From Pseudomonadales bacterium (lineage in GTDB: Bacteria > Pseudomonadota > Gammaproteobacteria > Pseudomonadales > Pseudohongiellaceae): a stretch of 45,154 nucleotides of DNA. Shown here piece by piece: positions 1 to 8,687 of this stretch. Position numbers and translations under genes: made by a program. The stretch is taken from contig JAIRJU010000035.1 of assembly GCA_031260485.1 (NCBI GenBank), positions 1 to 45,154 of the forward strand, in the 5' to 3' direction. Below the pieces are notes generated by a model, which ran no database searches, was not told the DNA's origin, and worked only from the letters and a program-made list of their open reading frames with translations. The number at the start of each line of letters is the position of its first letter. Within the stretch, counting starts at the first letter, position 1.

Positions 1-2
1 GC

Positions 3-197
3 TGGTTTGCCACGCTCACCGAAAAGCAAATCCGCCGAGGCACGCATCGCTCCACTCAGGAACTTGAACGGGCCATCCGGCAATATCTGGAAATCAACAA
101 CGCCAACCCAAAGCCATTCAACTGGACCAAGAGCGCGGATGCAATCTTGGCCAGCATTGAACGATTTTGTCTGCGAATTTCTAACTCAGGACACTAG
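3..197 (+). mobile_element. 3' end of an IS630-family-like transposase (truncated by window start)
   Basis: Frame 3 reads WFATLTEKQIRRGTHRSTQELERAIRQYLEINNANPKPFNWTKSADAILASIERFCLRISNSGH*, typical of IS630-type DDE transposase C-termini. Confidence 0.85.
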
Positions 198-206
198 CGT
201 TGTGAA

Positions 207-575
207 TTAATTGCCGCGGCCTCTGGCGCCGCCGCCACCGCCACCACCTTGTCCGCCACCGCCCTGGCCACGGCCTTGACCCTGCGGACGTGCAGCAAGT
301 TCTGTCGCGTCAATGTAACCATCCTTGTTGGTATCGATGCGGGCGAATGCGGCTTTGAGTTGCTCCTCGCTCAACTGCTGGCCTGCGCGCGCGGCGATGA
401 ATTCGGCTTCGCTGATACGGCCATCTTTGTCGGTGTCGAGGCTTTCCAGCGAGAAGGCAGGGCCACCGCCGCCGCCACCGCCCTGGCGGCCACCGCCGCC
501 CTGTGCGTAGCTGTTGCTGGCCAGTGTAACCACGCATAGCGTGGCCAAGGTCATCATGGTACTAAAGGTTTTCAT
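207..575 (-). CDS. Secreted Gly-rich EF-hand protein
   Basis: Signal peptide MKTFSTMMTLATLCVVTLASNSYAQ; two EF-hand loops DTDKDGRISEAE and DTNKDGYIDATE; Gly-rich flanks. Start moved to the internal Met before the signal peptide. Confidence 0.8.
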   Translation of the reverse strand: MKTFSTMMTLATLCVVTLASNSYAQGGGGRQGGGGGGGPAFSLESLDTDKDGRISEAEFIAARAGQQLSEEQLKAAFARIDTNKDGYIDATELAARPQGQGRGQGGGGQGGGGGGGARGRGN

Positions 576-727
576 GCGAGCGCTCCGTAGATATTCAAGA
601 AGGAAGGTAGGATTACTGTCCGGGTGGACCACATGTTTCAACGTCGAGGGCCGCGCTTAGTTTACGCGCGTTCGATTGCAATCAGAGAGCGGCAACGTAG
701 AATCGCCGTAACTTCAGGAAGCGCTGC

Positions 728-1570
728 GTGCTGATTTCGTCTCCTCTCTTTGCCCCGCACAAACTCCGTCTCTTGCACGAGATGGGCATTACCGTCTATC
801 TGCCGCGCTACCGCTTGCCTGGCGCCGCGCCGTCGCCTGTGGCTGTGGCGCAAGCGCATCGGAGTGCGCAGGCCGAGGCGCAGCAGCAGCCTCAAGTGCT
901 GGCGCAAGCGCTGCCTGATCTGCCGGAGTTGCCGCTAGAATCGCCGCCTGAATCGCCGCCGCTGCACGCTTATGCGGCTGAGCCACAGGCGCTGCAAGAT
1001 TCGCACGCGGAGGCTCCCGCTTTCTTACGCCGTGCCCCGAAAATCGACATTGCGGTAAGCGCGCCTGCCGCGCGGGAAGCTGCGCCAATCATCCCTATGC
1101 CCGCCGCGCGCGCGGTGCTGGCAACGGACGAAACCGCAACACGTTTTCAGGCACTGTTGTTTCCTGCCACCAATGCACTGGCAGTGTTGACGCTGCTGCC
1201 GGCGTTGGCGCGGCAGCAATTGCAAGAACGCGAACGGCAGTTGTTGCAGAACATCCTGCGCTGGCTCGGCGTGGCCGAACCCAGTTTGCGCGGCACGCGG
1301 CCCTTCCAATGGCCGCTGCCCAATTTTCCTGGCGGCGGCCTGCCGCTTGCGGGCGCGAGCTTGCGTGCTTTTCTCGATCAGGCGCAGCGTGAAGAAAAGT
1401 TCACGCGCGTACTGATTTTTGGCGTGCTGTTGCAAGAAGCGCTGGAGGCCACCGCTGCGCCGCGTGAACGCTACGCAACCTACAGCTTGCAGGAGCTGGT
1501 GGCGGTGCCCGCGCTCAAGCGCGAGTGCTGGCTGACTCTGGAACCTTTGCGCCAAGCGCTCGCGCCGTGA
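728..1570 (+). CDS. Hypothetical protein upstream of and overlapping rimI
   Basis: Long ORF, Ala/Leu/Pro-rich, its stop overlaps the GTG start of rimI. Confidence 0.6.
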   Translation: MLISSPLFAPHKLRLLHEMGITVYLPRYRLPGAAPSPVAVAQAHRSAQAEAQQQPQVLAQALPDLPELPLESPPESPPLHAYAAEPQALQDSHAEAPAFLRRAPKIDIAVSAPAAREAAPIIPMPAARAVLATDETATRFQALLFPATNALAVLTLLPALARQQLQERERQLLQNILRWLGVAEPSLRGTRPFQWPLPNFPGGGLPLAGASLRAFLDQAQREEKFTRVLIFGVLLQEALEATAAPRERYATYSLQELVAVPALKRECWLTLEPLRQALAP

Positions 1571-2028
1571 GCGCTGATCTTGCCGTTCGTCCGCTCGCGC
1601 TGGGCGATTGCGCCACGCTGAGCGCGCGTTTGCCCGCGCTGCTGGCGGGGGATTGGTCGGTGGCGGCGCTGGCGGCTTCGCCCCATCAACAGCGTGTGTT
1701 GGCGGCGCGCAGCGATCTACCTCAACTCCGGGGTTTCGCCGCGTATTACCAGGTGCTCGACGAATGCCACCTGCTCGACCTCGCCATCTGGCCCGAATGG
1801 CAACAGCAGGGCCTGGGGCGCTATCTGCTCGAAGCGGTGCTGGCGCAAGCGCATGAGAGCGGCTGCACGCAATGTCTGCTGGAAGTGCGTCGCTCGAATC
1901 TCGCCGCGCGCACCTTGTATCAGCGCGTGGGTTTTAATGAAGTAGGCAACCGGCGCGGTTACTACCCGCCGCGCGAAATTGGCGGCGGGCGTGAAGATGC
2001 GTTGCTGTATTCGCTGGAGTTGCGTTAG
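1567..2028 (+). CDS. rimI: Ribosomal protein S18-alanine N-acetyltransferase (GNAT)
   Basis: GNAT motifs: LDLAIWPEWQQQGLGRYLLEAVL, CLLEVRRSNLAARTLYQRVGFNEVGNRRGYY. Confidence 0.85.
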   Translation: MSADLAVRPLALGDCATLSARLPALLAGDWSVAALAASPHQQRVLAARSDLPQLRGFAAYYQVLDECHLLDLAIWPEWQQQGLGRYLLEAVLAQAHESGCTQCLLEVRRSNLAARTLYQRVGFNEVGNRRGYYPPREIGGGREDALLYSLELR

Positions 2029-2147
2029 CGCGATGTTGATTCAAATGCTGACGCTCTGAGTTTGCGAGCGTCCTCTCCCTCGCCTCCTTGTATGGACCGG
2101 ACACACGTGGGGCGGGGAGGGAGAGAAACGAGTTAGTTGAACAGCAC

Positions 2148-2648
2148 TTATCCCAGAAAATCCATCTTGCCCAGCGCCACGCCATTGTGGCGCAGGATGT
2201 TGTAGGTGGTGGTGATGTGGAAATACATGTTCGGCAGTGCCCAGTTGCGCAGGTAATAATCGCCCACGAATTCGAGTTCGCGTGGGCCGGCTTGCAGCTT
2301 GATTTGTTTTTGCGCGCTGCCATCGATGGCGGCGGCATTGAGGGTGCCGAGAAAATGGCTGGTTTTCTCGACGCGGGCTTGAAGCTCGGCGAAGGTCACT
2401 TCCGTGTCTTCGTATTTCGGGATGTCCACGCCTGCCAAACGCGCGCCGCAACCCTTGGCCATGTCGCAGGCGATCTGTACTTGGCGGCTCAGCGGGAACA
2501 TGTCAGGAAAGAGACGGGCATTGGTGAGCACCTTCTCGTCCACTTTCTTTTCGGCGGCATACTCACCGCCTTTTTTGAGAATGGCCGACAGGTTTTTCAG
2601 GTAGTGCTGGAAAACGGGAACGGACGAGGAATACATGGACAAGGACAT
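2148..2648 (-). CDS. DUF1993 domain-containing protein
   Basis: MSLSMYSSSVPVFQHYLKNLSAILKKG...FPDMFPLSRQVQIACDMAKG resembles DUF1993. Confidence 0.75.
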   Translation of the reverse strand: MSLSMYSSSVPVFQHYLKNLSAILKKGGEYAAEKKVDEKVLTNARLFPDMFPLSRQVQIACDMAKGCGARLAGVDIPKYEDTEVTFAELQARVEKTSHFLGTLNAAAIDGSAQKQIKLQAGPRELEFVGDYYLRNWALPNMYFHITTTYNILRHNGVALGKMDFLG

Positions 2649-2795
2649 GGATCTTGATCTCCAAAGATGGCGTGAAAGGTAGCGTGAAACAAAAAACCCG
2701 CTACGCGGGCGCGGCGGATTCTACTCTTTTTTTACCTGCGTTTTTTTACCTGCGCTTTTACCTGCGCTTTTGCGTGCGTTCCGCCCTGCTCCGCG

Positions 2796-3569
2796 TTATT
2801 CGACAAAGGCGCGCTCGACCACGTAGTGGCCTTGGTTGCCGTGGCGAGCTTCGGTGTAGCCCATATCGTTGAGGATGCGGCAGGTGTCCTTGAGCATGGA
2901 AGGGCTGCCGCAAAGCATGAAACGATCATTCTCGACGTTCAGCGCGGGCAGGCCGAGATCCCGCTGGATCTTGCCGGTAAGCAGCAAATCGGTGACACGG
3001 CCCGTGAAGCGATGCGGCTCGCGGGTGACGGTGGGGTAGTAAAGCAGCTTGTCGCGCACGATCTCGCCCAGAAATTCGTGTTCGGGCAGTTCACGCGCGA
3101 TGAAGTCCTGATAGGCCAACTCGCTGAGGTAGCGCACACCGTGCACCAGAACCACCTTTTCATACAGATCATACACCTCAGGATCCTTGATGATGCTCAT
3201 GAACGGCGCAAGGCCGGTGCCGGTGCCAAGCAGGTAAAGGTATTTGCCGGGCAGCAGATTTTCCGCCACCAGCGTGCCGGTGGGCTTGGCGCCAACCAGC
3301 ACCGTGTCGCCAACCTTCAGGTGCTGCAAGCGTGAGGTCAACGCGCCGTCCTGCACCTTGATCGAGAAGAATTCAAGCTGATCCTCGTAGTTGGCGCTCA
3401 CCATACTGTAAGCGCGCACCAACGGTTTGTTCGCCACTTCCAGGCCAATCATGGTGAAAAAGCCGTTCTTGTAGCGGAAGCCCGGATCACGGGTGGTGGT
3501 GAAACTGAACAGGGTGTCGTTCCAGTGATGTACGCTGGTAACGGTTTCGTGTTGGTATTTGCTGCTCAT
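2796..3569 (-). CDS. fpr: Ferredoxin-NADP+ reductase
   Basis: FAD/NAD-binding motifs: RAYSMVSANYEDQLEFFSIKV, YLLGTGTGLAPFMSIIKDPE, FMLCGSPSMLKD; C-terminus GHYVVERAFVE. Confidence 0.9.
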   Translation of the reverse strand: MSSKYQHETVTSVHHWNDTLFSFTTTRDPGFRYKNGFFTMIGLEVANKPLVRAYSMVSANYEDQLEFFSIKVQDGALTSRLQHLKVGDTVLVGAKPTGTLVAENLLPGKYLYLLGTGTGLAPFMSIIKDPEVYDLYEKVVLVHGVRYLSELAYQDFIARELPEHEFLGEIVRDKLLYYPTVTREPHRFTGRVTDLLLTGKIQRDLGLPALNVENDRFMLCGSPSMLKDTCRILNDMGYTEARHGNQGHYVVERAFVE

Positions 3570-3680
3570 GGCGGCAAGCTCCTGAATGAGGGTGGCGCAT
3601 TCTACAGGTGCCGCTGCATATTGGCATTAACGGATGTTTATCTTTGTTTATCCGAATCGCCCGATATAAGATGCCGCCCC

Positions 3681-4565
3681 ATGCGATTCACCCTGCGCCA
3701 ATTGGAAGTGTTTCTTGCCACCGCCCGCCTGGAAAACCTCAGCCGCGCGGCACAAACGCTGTCGCTGTCGCAATCCGCCGCCAGCGACTCGCTGCGCGAG
3801 CTTGAACACCAATTCGACCTGCAACTGTTCGATCGCGTGGGTAAACGCCTGCAACTGAACGACAATGGCCGCCTGGTGCTGGCCCAGGCCGAAGCCTTGC
3901 TCAGCCGCGCCCAGGAACTTGAAGACACCCTGCGCCAGCATCAGGGCATCGGCGCGCTCAAAGTCGGCGCCACGCTCAGCATCGGCAACGCGCTGTGCAT
4001 CCCCTTGATCCAGCAATACCGCCAGCATTACCCCGACAGCCCCATCAGCCTGGAAATCGCCAACACCGAGCGCATTAGCCAGATGGTGGCAGGATTCGAG
4101 CTGGATGTCGGCATGATCGAAGGCGAAATCAACAATCCCGCGCTCGATATCCGCCGCTGGCGCGAAGATCACCTGCAAATTTTCTGCGCGCCCACCCATC
4201 CGCTCGCTGCCAAGGCAGAGCTCAGCGACGACGATCTGCGCGGCCATGGCTGGATTCTGCGCGAAACCGGCTCGGGCACGCGCCAAACCTTCGACCGCGT
4301 GATGCACGATCTGCTGCCCTATCTGCATCTGGAGCTGGAGTTGCAGCACAACGAGGCCATCATCCAGGCGGTGGCGGCGGGCATGGGTTTGGGGTGTTTA
4401 TCCACGCTATCACTAACGCCACACCTCGTACGCGGCAATCTGGTCATACTGACAGCGCCCAGACGCGAATTCCGCCGCAGCCTCTACCTCATCACCCACC
4501 GCCAGAAATACCGCAGCGCCGCGCTCGGCCATTGGTTGGCCTTGTGTCAGGGCTTGGCGAGTTGA
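3681..4565 (+). CDS. LysR-family transcriptional regulator, divergent from fpr (FinR-like)
   Basis: MRFTLRQLEVFLATARLENLSRAAQTLSLSQSAASDSLRELEHQFDLQLFDRVGKRLQLN wHTH. Confidence 0.88.
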   Translation: MRFTLRQLEVFLATARLENLSRAAQTLSLSQSAASDSLRELEHQFDLQLFDRVGKRLQLNDNGRLVLAQAEALLSRAQELEDTLRQHQGIGALKVGATLSIGNALCIPLIQQYRQHYPDSPISLEIANTERISQMVAGFELDVGMIEGEINNPALDIRRWREDHLQIFCAPTHPLAAKAELSDDDLRGHGWILRETGSGTRQTFDRVMHDLLPYLHLELELQHNEAIIQAVAAGMGLGCLSTLSLTPHLVRGNLVILTAPRREFRRSLYLITHRQKYRSAALGHWLALCQGLAS

Positions 4566-4602
4566 GTAGAATCCCTACCTTCCACCACGCGAGGAAATCG
4601 CC

Positions 4603-5355
4603 ATGCCCCACTCCCTTACCCGGCGCCGCCTGTTACAAACCACTGGCGCCACGGCGCTGGCCTTGGCGATGCCTGCGGCTCGCACTGCCGCTGAATCCGG
4701 GCGCTTCACGGCGCGGCCTGTGGCAAGCCCCAAGACGCTGGCGCCGGGCGAACATATATTGAGCGATGACAATGGCCGGCGCACTGTGCTGTATCTGCCG
4801 CCCAGTTACGATCCTGCGCAGCCCGCGCCCTTGTATGTCATGTTCCATGGCGCGCGCGGCGATGGCGCCAGCACCTTGCAGCAAGAGCGTGCGGCGGCGG
4901 ATGAGCATGGCGTGATTCTGCTCTGCCCCAGCACACGCCAAGGCACCTGGGATGGCATTCGTGACGACTTCGCGCACGATTTCAGCGCCGTGGATGGCTG
5001 GCTGCAAAACACCTTCGCCAGTTGCGCGGTGGATACTGCGCGCCTGGCCATCGGCGGCTTTTCCGACGGCGCCACCTACGGCCTCAGCCTGGGCCTCATC
5101 AACGGCGATCTTTTCACCCACGTCATTGCGCATTCGCCGGGCTTCATCATCAACGACAATCGGCACGGCAAACCCAAGGTATACCTCTCGCATGGCCGCC
5201 AAGACGACGTGCTGCCGTTCGATCGCTGCGGCGCCGTCATCGCGGCGCGCTTGGAACGCGAACAATACACGGTGCGCTTCGACGTGTTCGACGGCAAGCA
5301 CACCGCCTCGCCAGAACTGCGCAGTGCTGCCTTGGCATGGCTCGCGGGCGCCTAA
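4603..5355 (+). CDS. Tat-exported alpha/beta hydrolase (PHB depolymerase/phospholipase-like esterase)
   Basis: Twin-arginine start MPHSLTRRRLLQTTGATALALAMPAARTA; GFSDG nucleophile motif; DGKH near C-terminus. Confidence 0.75.
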   Translation: MPHSLTRRRLLQTTGATALALAMPAARTAAESGRFTARPVASPKTLAPGEHILSDDNGRRTVLYLPPSYDPAQPAPLYVMFHGARGDGASTLQQERAAADEHGVILLCPSTRQGTWDGIRDDFAHDFSAVDGWLQNTFASCAVDTARLAIGGFSDGATYGLSLGLINGDLFTHVIAHSPGFIINDNRHGKPKVYLSHGRQDDVLPFDRCGAVIAARLEREQYTVRFDVFDGKHTASPELRSAALAWLAGA

Positions 5356-5388
5356 CGGCTAGATAAAGCGACACAGAGAAAAGAGTGT

Positions 5389-6429
5389 ATGTCTGACCCC
5401 ATCCGTCTCACCGAATACAGCCACGGCGCAGGCTGTGGCTGCAAAATTTCGCCTGCGGTGCTGTCCACGATTCTCGCGGGCAGCCACAATGCCTTCGACG
5501 ACCCAGCGCTCCTAGTCGGCAACGCCACGCGCGATGACGCCGCCGCCTACCGGCTCAGCGACGACCACGTGATTCTGAGCACCACCGACTTCTTCATGCC
5601 GATCGTCGATGACCCTTTCGACTTTGGCCGCATCGCCGCCACCAACGCCATCAGCGACATCTACGCCATGGGCGGGCGCCCGCTGATGGCCATTGCGATT
5701 CTTGGCTGGCCAGTGAACGTACTGCCGCCCGAGGTGGCGCAACACGTCGTGGCGGGCGGACGCCGTGCCTGCAACGACGCTGGCATCATGCTGGCGGGCG
5801 GGCATAGCATCGACGCGCCCGAACCCATTTTTGGCCTCGCAGTCACGGGCCAGGTGCAACGCGCACACCTACGGCAGAACAGCACCGCCCGCGCAGGCGA
5901 TCTGCTGTATTTGACCAAGCCGCTCGGCATCGGCGTGCTGACCACGGCGCAAAAGCAGAAAAAGCTGCAAGACGAACATCGTTTCCTCGCACGTGATGTG
6001 ATGTGCCAGTTGAACGACATCGGCACGCTGGCCGCGCAATTGGCCGAAGTAACGGCAATGACCGATGTGACCGGCTTCGGCCTGGCCGGGCATCTCTTGG
6101 AACTTTGTGAAGGCTCCGGCGTGAACGCGCGCCTGTATTTCAGCCAAGTGCCGTGCCTTGGCCCCGTAACGGACTATCTCGCGCTTGGTTGTGTACCGGG
6201 CGGTACTCATCGCAACTTCGCCAGCTACGGCCAGCACCTGCCACCGCTCGATACCGCGCAACGCCACCTCTTGTGTGATCCACAAACCAGCGGCGGCCTG
6301 CTCATCAGCGTGCGGCCCGAAGGCGCTGCAATATTGGAACGATTGTTACAGGAGCACCGCATCACCCCAGCCTGCATCGGTTCACTGATACCGCATCAAG
6401 ACGGTCCGCGCGTCGAGCTTCTCCCCTAA
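5389..6429 (+). CDS. selD: Selenide, water dikinase (Cys form)
   Basis: [83 protein letters not shown]. Confidence 0.96.
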   Translation: MSDPIRLTEYSHGAGCGCKISPAVLSTILAGSHNAFDDPALLVGNATRDDAAAYRLSDDHVILSTTDFFMPIVDDPFDFGRIAATNAISDIYAMGGRPLMAIAILGWPVNVLPPEVAQHVVAGGRRACNDAGIMLAGGHSIDAPEPIFGLAVTGQVQRAHLRQNSTARAGDLLYLTKPLGIGVLTTAQKQKKLQDEHRFLARDVMCQLNDIGTLAAQLAEVTAMTDVTGFGLAGHLLELCEGSGVNARLYFSQVPCLGPVTDYLALGCVPGGTHRNFASYGQHLPPLDTAQRHLLCDPQTSGGLLISVRPEGAAILERLLQEHRITPACIGSLIPHQDGPRVELLP

Positions 6430-6504
6430 CTGTTGGCCCAGAGATCCTCATCACTTTTCTTTCCACCGCCATGCTTGTGACATGTTTTTTTAATCAAACG
6501 ATCA

Positions 6505-6520
6505 ATATTCGCGTGAATAT
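6505..6520. repeat. Short perfect hairpin ATATTC-GCGT-GAATAT
   Basis: Seen directly, just 5' of the REP-like element. Confidence 0.6.
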
Positions 6521-6522
6521 CG

Positions 6523-6637
6523 CCCTCTCCCCCGACCCCTCTCCCACAAGTGGGCGAGGGGAGACCAAGCCCTTCTCTCGCAAGCGTGGGAAGATCAAGC
6601 CCCTCTCCCGCTTGCGGGAGAGGGGTTGGGGAGAGGG
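6523..6637. repeat. Composite REP-like palindromic element
   Basis: Outer arms CCCTCTCCCCCGACCCCTCTCCC / GGGAGAGGGGTTGGGGAGAGGG with nested CAAGTGGGCGAGGGG, CGCAAGCGTGGG and CCGCTTGCGGG hairpins. Confidence 0.8.
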
Positions 6638-6667
6638 TTGTTGTTATTGCATTGAACACAAATTGGT

Positions 6668-7795
6668 ATGAGAGCCGACACCGACGATTACCGCACCCTG
6701 TTTCTGGCGAATGTTCCGCTGCTGGATACGCGCGCGCCCATCGAATTCGCGCGCGGCAGTTTTCCGGGCGCCATCAATCTGCCGCTGATGAACGATGCCG
6801 AACGCGCAGCAGTCGGCACCTGTTACAAACAGCAGGGCCAAAACGCCGCCATCGCGCTCGGCCACTCATTAGTGAACGGTGAGATAAAAACGCAGCGCGT
6901 CGCGGCTTGGCTCGCCTTCGCGCACACGCATCCCAGCGGGTATCTGTACTGTTTTCGTGGCGGGCTGCGCTCGCAAATCTGTCAGCAATGGATGCAGGAA
7001 GCAGGCTGCCATTACCCGCGCGTGCGCGGCGGTTACAAGGCGCTACGGCGCTTTTTACTGCAAACGCTGGAAACGCTCTATGCGCAGCAGCCGCTGTTGG
7101 TGCTTGGCGGGCGCACCGGCTGCGCCAAAACCACGCTGTTGCAGCGGATGCCCGCGGCGATCGATCTGGAAGGCTTGGCACATCATCGCGGCAGCGCCTT
7201 TGGCAAGCGCGTGGGCGGCCAGCCCGCGCAGATCGATTTCGAGAACGCGCTTGCCATTGCCATGCTGCGCACTACCACCGCACAGCCCACGCGCGCGCTG
7301 CTCTTGGAAGACGAAAGCAAACTCATTGGCCGCATCGTACTGCCGCCACGCCTGCGGCTGGCGATGAAAGCCTCGCCACTGGTGCTGCTGGACGCACCGC
7401 TAGAGGCGCGTGTCACTCACTCCTTTCGCCACTACATTTTGCACAACCTGCACGATTGGCAAGCAGCGCTAGGCGCAAGCGCGGGCTTTGCCGCCTTCGC
7501 CGATGAACTACGGCAATCGCTGCGCAACATCCAGCGCCGCCTCGGCAACGACGCTTACGCCGCACTGCACACCTTGCTGGAACGCGCCCTCGCCGCCCAC
7601 GCCGCAGGCAATGCCGACCCACACCGTGATTGGATCGCGGCGCTTTTGACCGGCTATTACGATCCGATGTACGACTATCAATTGCGCAAAAATACCGAGC
7701 GCATCGTGTTCCGCGGCGATGCGGATGCGGTTGGTGAGTTCATCGCGCAGTATTGTCCAACGCATTCCAATACAGATCAGCTAAAGGAGCCGTGA
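6668..7795 (+). CDS. mnmH: tRNA 2-selenouridine synthase
   Basis: Rhodanese domain (LLDTRAPIEFARGSFPGAINLPLMND, CFRGGLRSQICQQWM) and P-loop (GGRTGCAKTTLLQ); adjacent to selD. Confidence 0.95.
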   Translation: MRADTDDYRTLFLANVPLLDTRAPIEFARGSFPGAINLPLMNDAERAAVGTCYKQQGQNAAIALGHSLVNGEIKTQRVAAWLAFAHTHPSGYLYCFRGGLRSQICQQWMQEAGCHYPRVRGGYKALRRFLLQTLETLYAQQPLLVLGGRTGCAKTTLLQRMPAAIDLEGLAHHRGSAFGKRVGGQPAQIDFENALAIAMLRTTTAQPTRALLLEDESKLIGRIVLPPRLRLAMKASPLVLLDAPLEARVTHSFRHYILHNLHDWQAALGASAGFAAFADELRQSLRNIQRRLGNDAYAALHTLLERALAAHAAGNADPHRDWIAALLTGYYDPMYDYQLRKNTERIVFRGDADAVGEFIAQYCPTHSNTDQLKEP

Positions 7796-7921
7796 ACGGC
7801 CACACACCAAACCTTGTGGATCCTTACGGTTTGCCTGGCGGGATCACTACCTGCATACCTTGCGGTTGGGCTTGTTCGACCATCGCATCGCTGTGTGATA
7901 TGTGCAGAATCGAGTGGCGTA

Positions 7922-8275
7922 TCAAGCAGCCGGGTGTGTCTTGAGCCAGTCTTTCAGCGCGTCGTTTATGCGCGTCTGCCAACCAGGGCCACCAGCGCGA
8001 AAAGCATCAAGCACACCAGATTCCAGGCGCAAGGTAGTCATTACCCGCGCGGCTTTTTTGCCAGGGCCGCGTGTACGACGAGCCAGCGCTTCCCGCACGG
8101 CTTTTGGGCCGCCACCCGCAGGAACCAATACAGCATCAGCCCATTGCGTATCGACAGCGGCTTGCGCCTGTGGCGTGTCTACACCAGGAGCGGCAGCAAT
8201 CAACGCCTCCCATTCTTCTGGTGTTTTCGGGAAATTGGCAGGCAATTTTTCAGTGCTGGAAAATGGCTTTGACAT
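7922..8275 (-). CDS. brnA: BrnA-family antitoxin
   Basis: C-terminal RHH-like VMTTLRLESGVLDAFRAGGPGWQTRINDALKDWLKTH; overlaps brnT. Confidence 0.82.
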   Translation of the reverse strand: MSKPFSSTEKLPANFPKTPEEWEALIAAAPGVDTPQAQAAVDTQWADAVLVPAGGGPKAVREALARRTRGPGKKAARVMTTLRLESGVLDAFRAGGPGWQTRINDALKDWLKTHPAA

Positions 8276-8525
8276 AACGGCGTACCTCCGGCTTTTCAGC
8301 GTTACGCAGGGAAATGACCCGCATGACTACACCATCATCCGTGTAGGTCAGATGCCTGACTCGACCCTGCAGCAAGCCAAGCAGGTTGATTCTATGCTCG
8401 CCATAAGCTTGATCGGCATCCTCTTCGCTCAACACTGGGCCATCGAAAATCGCATCACAGCCAATAAAATCCACACCATGATTGGCGATATTGAATTGGC
8501 GCTTGTTCTCGTCCCAGGTAAGCAC
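8250..8525 (-). CDS. brnT: BrnT-family ribonuclease toxin
   Basis: LTWDENKRQFNIANHGVDF...GRVRHLTYTDDGVVMRVISLRNAEKPEVRRY, BrnT-like. Confidence 0.85.
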   Translation of the reverse strand: MLTWDENKRQFNIANHGVDFIGCDAIFDGPVLSEEDADQAYGEHRINLLGLLQGRVRHLTYTDDGVVMRVISLRNAEKPEVRRYVKAIFQH

Positions 8526-8556
8526 GCCTTAATCGTAGTAACGTTTTGCCTTAGCG

Positions 8557-8676
8557 TCAATCAAGACAATAAGCCAGTTGGCGCCACACAATAGCCAGAA
8601 ACGGCGCTGCGTCGAACGAATAGCGCACCCAGATCGGCTGGTGCGAGTCGGTAAGCAATACATGAATAGGCTCTTA
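8557..8676 (-). pseudogene. Decayed coding fragment (EPIHVLLTDSHQPIWVRYSFDAAPFLAIVWRQLAYCLD*)
   Basis: Open frame without start, preceded by in-frame TAA; related DNA recurs at 14035-14092. Confidence 0.5.
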
Positions 8677-8687
8677 TACATTGAACT

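Noticed and set aside
5389-5480. Selenocysteine codon in selD
   Set aside because: The active-site region reads GAGCGCKIS with Cys codons and no in-frame TGA.
6523-6637. Possible CRISPR array
   Set aside because: Repeats are nested palindromes without regular unique spacers; fits REP/BIME-like elements.
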